Part shown: one piece after another, positions 1 to 4,826 of the stretch
Position numbering within the stretch: position 1 is the stretch's first letter
Layout: each line of letters starts with the position of its first letter
DNA from: Methylococcales bacterium
Lineage (GTDB): Bacteria; Pseudomonadota; Gammaproteobacteria; Methylococcales; Methylomonadaceae
Direction: 5' to 3'
Assembly: GCA_009692395.1 (NCBI GenBank)
Contig: SHZG01000119.1
Coordinates: 1 to 7,165, forward strand
Length of the DNA: 7,165 nt
Notes under the pieces: model-generated
The model's database searches: none
What the model was told of the DNA's origin: nothing
The model's input: only the letters and a program-made list of their open reading frames with translations
Position numbers and translations under genes: made by a program

Positions 1-156
1 GCAAGGCTACTCATCCAACAGGCGGGGCATAGCTTGGAATTCTTGCCGCCTTATTCACCTGACTTAAATCCTATTGAACACACATGGGCGCAAGCTAAAG
101 CACTTAGAAGAAAGAAAAACTGCTCCACTGATACACTGTTCTCTCAGCTATTTTAA
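1..156 (+). CDS. IS630-family transposase, C-terminal fragment
   Basis: An open frame enters from the window edge and runs 51 codons to TAA at 154-156. It carries the family's C-terminal catalytic signature LPPYSPDLNPIEHTW; the glutamate of PIE (codon 76-78) is the third acidic residue of the DDE/DDD RNase H-like active site that cuts and joins DNA at TA sites. The tail is short and basic (KALRRKK), ending SQLF. The protein differs from the copy at the right end only by T versus K after the EH of the motif; the other base difference is silent. The stop codon lies 23 bp from the IS tip, a compact arrangement typical of IS630 elements. The first two catalytic aspartates and the N-terminal DNA-binding region are outside the window, so whether the complete gene is functional cannot be judged. 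Confidence 0.85.
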   Translation, partial: ARLLIQQAGHSLEFLPPYSPDLNPIEHTWAQAKALRRKKNCSTDTLFSQLF

Positions 157-179
157 ATCATTTTATTTTGCTTTGGCTA
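1..179 (+). mobile_element. IS630-family insertion sequence, 3' end (left copy, truncated by window edge)
   Basis: This is the distal part of an IS630/Tc1-mariner type element. It contains the C-terminus of the transposase and then a 23-bp non-coding end finishing in ...GGCTA at 179, followed by a TA dinucleotide (180-181), the target these elements duplicate. The sequence right of the junction is the middle of a tnpB gene, so the IS inserted there and its upstream half lies outside the window or was lost. Positions 37-179 match the reverse complement of 7023-7165 at 141 of 143 bases (differences at 83 and 150), so both ends of the window hold the same element in opposite orientation. The 5' end of the IS is not visible, so its full length and left terminal repeat are unknown. 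Confidence 0.88.
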
Positions 180-480
180 TACCTTATGGCGAGAACCAAG
201 CCCTCGGTGTGGTGCGATTGACCCTGGCGTAAGAACCTTTGCCGCTTTCTATTCAGTTGATTCCTGTGGCTTTATTGGCAGTGGCGATTTTTCGCGCATT
301 CAACGAATGGCACACTACCTTGATGATTTAATCTCTCGTGCATCGAAAGCGGGAAAACAACAGAAAAAACGGATGCTGTTAGCGGCGTTAAGAATGCGTC
401 AACAAGTGCAGAACCTAATTGATGAACTGCACTACAAAGCCGCGTTGTTCCTCGTAAAAAACTTTGATTGCATTCTGCTA

Positions 481-592
481 TAGCTAAAGCACAATAAAAT
501 GATACCGTTCGTGGTGAGCTTGTCGAACCACATTCACGCTTCGACAAGCTCAGCGCGAACGGTTTTTTAATCAATTTATACTGCCTCGGCTA
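481..592 (+). mobile_element. MITE 1, 112 bp, non-coding, IS630-like termini, inserted in tnpB
   Basis: A small element without coding capacity is bounded by TA at 479-480 and TA at 593-594. Its left tip TAGCTAAAGCACAATAAAAT is near-identical to the inward end of the flanking IS630 copies (TAGCCAAAGCAAAATAAAAT). Its right tip, read on the minus strand, is TAGCCGAGGCAGTATAAATT. The interior (504-563) is a large hairpin: ACCGTTCG pairs with CGAACGGT, and GAGCTTGTCGAA pairs perfectly with TTCGACAAGCTC. Removing the element with one TA rejoins CTG-CTA-CCC-ACT-TTT-GAA in frame, restoring ILLPTFET of TnpB, which is direct evidence for the borders. A second family member is at 2633-2766 in the other orientation. 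Mobilisation by IS630 transposase is inferred from shared tips and target site. Confidence 0.9.
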
Positions 593-896
593 TACCCACT
601 TTTGAAACGGCTCAAATGGTAGGGCGTGCAGGTAGAAAAATCAGAAGCAAAACCGTCCGCAATATGCTGACCTTTGCCCATTATCGCTTTAAGCAGTTCT
701 TAAAAAACAAAGCATTCGAGCATGGCAAGACTGTTGTTGATGTGTGCGAAGCCTATACCAGCAAGACGCACCCTGAAACGGGTGAAATAAAACAAATAGG
801 CGGCGCAAAAAGAATACGATTACTCTCTGGCGAGTGGGTCAATAGAGATATAATCGGAGCGCGTCATATCCTTTTACGCGCCTTGGTAGATACACC

Positions 897-913
897 CCAC
901 GTTTTTAACGTGG
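897..913 (+). repeat. Perfect hairpin at the 3' end of tnpB (possible IS200/IS605-type right-end hairpin)
   Basis: CCACGTT (897-903) and AACGTGG (907-913) form a 7-bp perfect stem with a TTT loop, inside the last codons of the tnpB remnant. IS200/IS605 elements carry subterminal hairpins near each end that their TnpA recognises as single strands, and the guide-like omega RNA of TnpB is also read from this end. The position fits either role. No partner left-end hairpin can be seen because that end was lost, so the true element boundary downstream of 930 cannot be fixed. Confidence 0.4.
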
Positions 914-946
914 CAGTTAACGAAAGTTAAGAAAAAAGTATCGGCA

Positions 947-952
947 TATAAT
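947..952 (+). promoter_or_regulatory. Candidate -10 box for the TPR-methyltransferase gene
   Basis: A perfect TATAAT lies 44 bases before the ATG at 997 and just after the end of tnpB. No good -35 box sits at normal spacing (weak TTAAGA at 927-932 is too close), so this is only a candidate sigma-70 promoter. If real, the leader is about 35-40 nt, and the gene is independent of the tnpB remnant. Confidence 0.4.
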
Positions 953-996
953 ATCCAAACAGCGACTTAACCATTTCCCTACTTATCAATACAGTT

Positions 997-2343
997 ATGA
1001 AACAACTAACCGATAATCCAGATGTACTTGATACAGAAATCCAGCAGATTAGTTTAAAAACCGCGTTACAGTTGGCTATTCGTTTGCATCAAGCTAATCA
1101 ATATGAATATGCGGAAGATATTTACCGCCAATTACTGGAGCTTGAGCCAGAAAATCCCAATATATTGCATTACTTTGGTCTACTCAGACATCAACGCGGT
1201 TATGCGACGGAAGGTGTTGAGTGGATAAAAAAAGCACTGTTATTAGCACCAGACTATGTGGATGCGGAAAATAATTTGGGCAACATTTACCTGCAAACAG
1301 GGCAAGCTGAATTGGCAGAGCCACACTTTCGGCGGGTCATTGACATCAATCCGAACTTTGCCACCGTTTATGGCAACTTGGGTATCGCTCTTAGAGAATT
1401 AGGGCAGCATGAGGAAGCAGCCGCGTCTCTGTGGAAAGCGATTGAACTGCAACCCAATGACGCACACCTCTACCAAAATCTGGGTAATATTTACCGTCAC
1501 TCAAAAAATTATCATGAAGCAGTGGGTATGTATCGCAAATCGCTGGAACTCAAGCCGTTTGATGTGGAGGCTTATAGAAAATTGAGTCGTACTTTCTATC
1601 TGATGGGCGAAATTGAGCAATGTATCGGTATATTGACACAGTGGCTGGATTACGATCCTGAAAATCCAACGGCGTTACACCTGATTGCTGCTTACACGCG
1701 TACTAATGCACCACCTCGTGCAAGTGATGCTTATGTACGAGAAACCTTTGATGGTTTTGCCATGTCTTTTGACGGTGTTTTAAAGCGATTGGATTATCAA
1801 GCGCCTTTTCTGGTTCAGCACGCGTTGCAACAGATAAACCCTGATGCTAACAACTGGACAGTGTTAGATGCAGGTTGCGGTACGGGCTTATGTGGTGCGC
1901 TAGTGAAACCGCTGGTAAAACGCTTGGACGGTGTCGATTTATCACCCAAAATGCTGGAACACGCTCATGCGCGCGACGTTTACGATGCGTTATTTGAAGC
2001 TGAGTTGACCGAGTTTTTTTTGCAAGCTGACGCCATTTATAACGCCATAACCTGTGCGGATACTTTCTGTTATTTTGGCGAGCTGACTGATGTTATGCAC
2101 GCGGCTGGCAGTGCGTTAATGCCTGAAGGCTGGTTTATCTTCACGCTGGAAAAAATCGAAGAAACGGAGGCAAACGAGGGGTTTCGCTTGAATTTGCATG
2201 GTCGTTATAGTCATACCGAGGCGTATATTAGCAACACGTTAATCAATGCAGGGTTTCGTATTCATTGTATTGAGACTGCCGCATTACGCAAGGAAGGCTA
2301 TGATAACGTCGCAGGATTGGTGGTAACTGCACAATTACTGTGA
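997..2343 (+). CDS. TPR-repeat protein with C-terminal SAM-dependent methyltransferase domain
   Basis: A 448-residue two-part protein. Residues about 23-228 contain roughly six tetratricopeptide repeats of 34 residues, with clear signatures such as NNLGNIYLQTGQ, GNLGIALRELGQHEEA and NLGNIYRHSKNYHEA; these form a protein-binding superhelix. A linker, FDGFAMSFDGVLKRLDY, leads to a class I methyltransferase fold. Motif I, VLDAGCGTG, is at 289-297 and binds S-adenosylmethionine; the acidic residue after strand beta-2 is D314 in GVDLSPKML. No signal peptide or membrane segment is seen, so it is probably cytoplasmic. The architecture matches the predicted TPR-containing methyltransferases (COG4976-like); the substrate is unknown and the neighbours do not reveal it. 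The ATG at 997 lacks a recognisable Shine-Dalgarno sequence, but it is the first start after an upstream TATAAT and leaves complete repeats. Methyltransferase fold is confident; biological role is not. Confidence 0.9.
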   Translation: MKQLTDNPDVLDTEIQQISLKTALQLAIRLHQANQYEYAEDIYRQLLELEPENPNILHYFGLLRHQRGYATEGVEWIKKALLLAPDYVDAENNLGNIYLQTGQAELAEPHFRRVIDINPNFATVYGNLGIALRELGQHEEAAASLWKAIELQPNDAHLYQNLGNIYRHSKNYHEAVGMYRKSLELKPFDVEAYRKLSRTFYLMGEIEQCIGILTQWLDYDPENPTALHLIAAYTRTNAPPRASDAYVRETFDGFAMSFDGVLKRLDYQAPFLVQHALQQINPDANNWTVLDAGCGTGLCGALVKPLVKRLDGVDLSPKMLEHAHARDVYDALFEAELTEFFLQADAIYNAITCADTFCYFGELTDVMHAAGSALMPEGWFIFTLEKIEETEANEGFRLNLHGRYSHTEAYISNTLINAGFRIHCIETAALRKEGYDNVAGLVVTAQLL

Positions 2344-2383
2344 GACGAGAGTAGTGGTTTGAGCAAATTTAGATTTTGACTAT

Positions 2384-2566
2384 TTGGCAAAACGTCCAGA
2401 TTTTGCACAAGAATATACCGACGCTCAAGCGTCCGCAGCACAAATAGAAGCCGTTTGGGCAGCAAAAGAATTGCAACAAGCCAGCTTTGATCCGATGGCA
2501 ACGGCTAACGAATTGTATCAAATCGTGATGCAAGCAATGCGGCTAGTTAATCCGTATCAGCCTTAA
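2384..2566 (+). CDS. Short hypothetical open frame, possibly a gene remnant
   Basis: A 60-residue frame begins at TTG and ends with TAA; the frame stays open back to a stop at 2360-2362, so its true beginning is unclear. The product is soluble and helical, rich in Ala and Gln (DFAQEYTDAQASAAQIEAVW), with composition like the host proteins rather than random translation. No ribosome binding site precedes the TTG. The phrase YLAKRPDFAQEY faintly recalls the 'LAEHPEFAEQY' type segment of small terminase/DNA-binding proteins, so it could be the tail of a decayed phage or regulatory gene; this is only an impression. It starts 40 bp after the methyltransferase stop and is followed by a hairpin at 2593-2616, so it may simply be co-transcribed. 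I do not recognise a function. Confidence 0.3.
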   Translation: MAKRPDFAQEYTDAQASAAQIEAVWAAKELQQASFDPMATANELYQIVMQAMRLVNPYQP

Positions 2567-2592
2567 ACAAGGCAACTCATTAATTGTGACAG

Positions 2593-2616
2593 ATGGGCTG
2601 CCTTGCGTCAGCCCAT
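2593..2616 (+). terminator. Hairpin, possible terminator of the methyltransferase transcript
   Basis: ATGGGCTG (2593-2600) and CAGCCCAT (2609-2616) form a perfect 8-bp stem with an 8-nt loop, 26 bp after the small open frame. Only a short TATTT follows instead of a long T-run, so termination strength is uncertain. Its placement between convergent transcription units supports the call. Confidence 0.45.
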
Positions 2617-2632
2617 GCTATTTCCGTAGTTA

Positions 2633-2766
2633 TAGCTAACGCAGTATAAATTGATTATAAAACCGTTCGCCCTGAGCTGGTCGAAGGGCTATAGTGGTTC
2701 GACAAGGCTCTCCTGAGGTATCGAAGGACTCACCACGAACGGCATCATTTTATTGTACTTTGGCTA
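2633..2766 (-). mobile_element. MITE 2, 134 bp, same family as MITE 1, next to prfA
   Basis: Bounded by TA at 2631-2632 and TA at 2767-2768. Read on the minus strand, it begins TAGCCAAAGTACAATAAAAT, matching the IS630 inner tip and the left tip of MITE 1. It ends in the same segment as MITE 1, AATCAATTTATACTGC, before the last tip bases. The core (2663-2742) is again a long imperfect palindrome framed by CCGTTCG and CGAACGG, about 22 bp longer than in MITE 1 because of an extra block around TACCTCAGGAGAGCC. It lies in the gap between convergent genes, ending ten bases past the prfA stop codon, so its hairpin probably serves as the 3' end structure of the prfA mRNA. Terminal repeats match at about 17 of 23 positions, versus 19 of 23 in MITE 1. 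Confidence 0.87.
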
Positions 2767-2776
2767 TACGAACCGC

Positions 2777-3862
2777 TTAATCATCGCCCAACTGCGTCAA
2801 TAATTCTGCTTGATGTTCGCTAATCAAGGGATTAACAACGTGTTCTAAACCACCCTGCATGATGTCGTCCAATTTATACAGCGTTAAGTTGATACGGTGA
2901 TCGGTTAAACGACCTTGCGGGTAGTTGTAAGTGCGAATACGTTCGGAACGGTCGCCGCTACCGACTTGTAATTTACGGTTTAAGGATTGTTCGGCATGAT
3001 GCTTTTCTTGTTCAGCGGATAATAAACGCGAAGCCAATAACGACATCGCCCGCGCACGGTTTTTGTGTTGTGAACGTTCATCTTGACATTCAACCACGGT
3101 GCCAGTGGGAACGTGCGTGATGCGGATTGCCGATTCGGTTTTGTTGATGTGCTGACCACCTGCCCCTGAGGCGCGGTAAGTATCGACTTTTAAATCAGCG
3201 GGATTAATGTCAATGGCATCGACTTCTTCGACTTCTGGCATGATGGCGACGGTACACGCGGAGGTATGAATACGTCCTTGTGATTCGGTTTCTGGGACAC
3301 GTTGGACACGGTGTGTGCCTGCTTCAAATTTCAATTGTGAATACACATCTCGCCCGATAATGCGCAGAATGATTTCTTTATAGCCGCCGTGTTCACCAAA
3401 ACTTTCGTTGATAATTTCAGTGTGCCAGCCACGTTTTTCTGCATAACGCTGATACATCCGCGCCAAATCGCCTGAAAATATCGCCGCTTCGTCACCGCCT
3501 GTGCCTGCTCTGACTTCTAAGAAGATGTTGCGGTTGTCGTTAGGGTCTTTAGGCAATAGTAATAATTGCAATTCGTGGTCAATGGCTTCTAACTCATTTT
3601 GCGCGTCGCTGATTTCTTCTTTTGCCAGTTCACGCAATTCGGGGTCGTTGTCGTTTGCCATGTCTTGAGCGACCGCTAAATCTGCCTGCGTCTGTTCATA
3701 GCGTTTATAGCAATCGACTAACGGCGCAATTTGCGCGTATTCTTGGCTCAATGCGCGGAATTTATTTTGGTTGTTTTGGGTGTCAGCTTCTGACAGTAGG
3801 GCAGCAATTTCGTCGTAACGTTCGCAGAGATTTTCTAATTTTTGTTGTATGGATTTTTTCAT
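2777..3862 (-). CDS. prfA: Peptide chain release factor 1 (RF1)
   Basis: A complete 361-residue class I release factor, the usual length for RF1. It acts in the cytoplasm on the ribosome, recognising UAA and UAG stop codons and triggering hydrolysis of peptidyl-tRNA. The stop-codon reading loop has the RF1-type tripeptide PET (190-192, in RVPETESQG); RF2 would show SPF. The catalytic GGQ is at 235-237 in SGAGGQHINKTESA; Gln237 is the residue methylated by PrmC in bacteria. The N-terminal helical domain, RAGTGGDEAAIF and the HKNRARAMSLL region are all present. The ATG at 3860-3862 matches the family's usual MKxSI start, although no Shine-Dalgarno sequence is evident before it. The common hemA-prfA-prmC neighbours are absent: upstream is a lipoprotein gene, downstream a MITE. 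Intact and surely functional. Confidence 0.98.
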   Translation of the reverse strand: MKKSIQQKLENLCERYDEIAALLSEADTQNNQNKFRALSQEYAQIAPLVDCYKRYEQTQADLAVAQDMANDNDPELRELAKEEISDAQNELEAIDHELQLLLLPKDPNDNRNIFLEVRAGTGGDEAAIFSGDLARMYQRYAEKRGWHTEIINESFGEHGGYKEIILRIIGRDVYSQLKFEAGTHRVQRVPETESQGRIHTSACTVAIMPEVEEVDAIDINPADLKVDTYRASGAGGQHINKTESAIRITHVPTGTVVECQDERSQHKNRARAMSLLASRLLSAEQEKHHAEQSLNRKLQVGSGDRSERIRTYNYPQGRLTDHRINLTLYKLDDIMQGGLEHVVNPLISEHQAELLTQLGDD

Positions 3863-3944
3863 GATTTGATAAATAGTAACGCAATATTATCGTTATAATT
3901 TACCATTATTTAGGCTTATATGTTCAGAAAGTATCGCTAATTGC

Positions 3945-3969
3945 AGAGGTATCGATCAGCGACACCTCT
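3945..3969 (-). terminator. Weak hairpin between the lipoprotein gene and prfA
   Basis: AGAGGT (3945-3950) pairs with ACCTCT (3964-3969); after one mismatch TCG pairs with CGA around a 5-nt loop. It lies 24 bp beyond the lipoprotein stop and about 80 bp before prfA. No T-run follows on the minus strand, so it may be a weak terminator or an RNA-stability element. The remaining 3863-3944 is AT-rich and may hold a prfA promoter (a TATAAC is readable on the minus strand), but no convincing -35 is seen. Confidence 0.35.
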
Positions 3970-3992
3970 ACAGTTATTATAAGTTTTGGTAA

Positions 3993-4652
3993 TTAGCCAC
4001 CAAATTTAATGGAGTCAATAATTTGCTGTAACGCAGGACGGCACGCTTCAAACTGCTCAGTTTCAGCGGCTGCCATCATATTGATGTAATAATTTTGTCG
4101 ATCATACACTTGATAAATAATACGCTGCGGGCTGCCTGCTTTACCTTTTTCGGTTAATTCCCAACCGCGTACCAATTTCACTTGTTTGCCATTGACCATA
4201 CCAGATTGATCACGACGCTTAGCGGACAGGTTTTTATCAATAGCAATGTCTTTTTTAGCACTGTCTAAAGAGGCTTTAACTGAGGCTTCTGCGGGGAAAT
4301 CTTGCTGCATACGCGTCATGTGGAACTGAAAACTACAGGTTTTTGCTATGGGTTCAATCATAAATAATACGGTCTCAGAATTCGGATCACCGTTTTGCTT
4401 AGCCCAACCTGCGGGAATAGTGAATGAAAAATGCCGATCTGTATTGGTATAAGTCACTGCTGACGTTGATGCTGCCGCTGACGCTGAACCAGCCGCTGAC
4501 TCACTCGGTACGCCTGCTGCCCCTGCTGCTGCGAGCATTGCTGAATTGACTGCTTGGTTAAGTGCGCTTTGCCCTACACTCGCCGCATTGCATCCTGCTA
4601 AAAGAGCAGAACACGCTAACGCGGTGGCAAAAAATGATAGTTTTTTTTTCAT
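3993..4652 (-). CDS. Predicted lipoprotein with PsbP/DcrB-like domain
   Basis: A 219-residue exported protein. Residues 1-20 are a lipoprotein signal peptide: KKK, a hydrophobic core, and the lipobox LAGC with Cys21 as the lipidation site. The next residue is Asn rather than Asp, which favours the outer membrane under the +2 rule. Residues 22-66 are a low-complexity Ala/Ser tether. From about 68 to 219 there is one globular domain opening FSFTIPAGW and closing IIDSIKFG, the pattern of the Mog1/PsbP/DcrB fold (DUF1795-like), whose bacterial members are poorly characterised. Two cysteines, C106 and C204, could form a disulfide in the periplasm. An AGGA nine bases before the ATG supports the start. 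The gene is divergent from gnd across 174 bp and is followed by prfA on the same strand, but with a hairpin between. Export and lipidation are well supported; the domain call is moderate and the function unknown. Confidence 0.85.
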   Translation of the reverse strand: MKKKLSFFATALACSALLAGCNAASVGQSALNQAVNSAMLAAAGAAGVPSESAAGSASAAASTSAVTYTNTDRHFSFTIPAGWAKQNGDPNSETVLFMIEPIAKTCSFQFHMTRMQQDFPAEASVKASLDSAKKDIAIDKNLSAKRRDQSGMVNGKQVKLVRGWELTEKGKAGSPQRIIYQVYDRQNYYINMMAAAETEQFEACRPALQQIIDSIKFGG

Positions 4653-4785
4653 AATTGAGAATCCTAAAATTGTATTAAATAAATGTAATTTACCGTATCT
4701 TTTAAATTACTGGCTGATTCTATTAGATTCAAATGATTAGCGCACATATTTATCCTGTTTAGAGAAAAATAGCACAGTCAAACTA

Positions 4786-4794
4786 TGTTAAAAT
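4786..4794 (+). promoter_or_regulatory. Candidate extended -10 promoter for gnd
   Basis: TGTTAAAAT reads as an extended -10 (TG, one base, TAAAAT), 32 bp before the gnd start codon. No good -35 is present at 17 bp, consistent with extended -10 promoters. A Shine-Dalgarno-like TAAGG (4817-4821) sits five bases before the ATG. The rest of the divergent gap 4653-4785 is AT-rich and should also hold the lipoprotein promoter, which I could not pin down. Confidence 0.4.
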
Positions 4795-4826
4795 TCCGCT
4801 GTTAGTAACTCCACAATAAGGTAAAC

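Larger units (their letters stand above)
182..930 (+). pseudogene. tnpB: tnpB pseudogene (RuvC-like RNA-guided nuclease family), interrupted by IS630 and a MITE
   Basis: This is the C-terminal two-thirds of a TnpB/OrfB protein, the transposon-encoded ancestor of Cas12 nucleases. Reading right, the frame gives YGENQALGVV, needs one inserted base near 214, then continues AIDPGVRTFAAF (RuvC-I, Asp at 220-222), a helical basic stretch, and ILL at 472-480. A 112-bp MITE plus duplicated TA intervenes. The frame resumes PTFETAQM at 595, then a long helix, CEAYTSKT (Glu 748-750), GGAKR, NRDIIGARHILLR (RuvC-III, Asp 847-849), and ends NES-TAA at 928-930. The four zinc-finger cysteines of classic TnpB are absent, and the usual RuvC-II glutamate position holds Pro in ILLPTFET. 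The Glu in CEAYTSKT fits the displaced catalytic glutamate described for some TnpB and Fanzor proteins. The 5' end is lost to the IS630 insertion. No tnpA is visible. The gene is certainly inactive as it stands, although the catalytic codons survive. Confidence 0.9.

Noticed and set aside
272..574. Minus-strand open frame of 100 codons over tnpB and MITE 1
   Set aside because: It is antisense to clear TnpB coding sequence and runs into the MITE hairpin; its product has no recognisable features.
480..2770. CRISPR-like repeats suggested by recurring GTTCG/CGAAC blocks
   Set aside because: Only two distant inverted copies exist, with no regular spacers; they are MITE palindromes.
3622..3864. 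Plus-strand open frame inside prfA
   Set aside because: It is antisense to the conserved N-terminal region of RF1; shadow frame.
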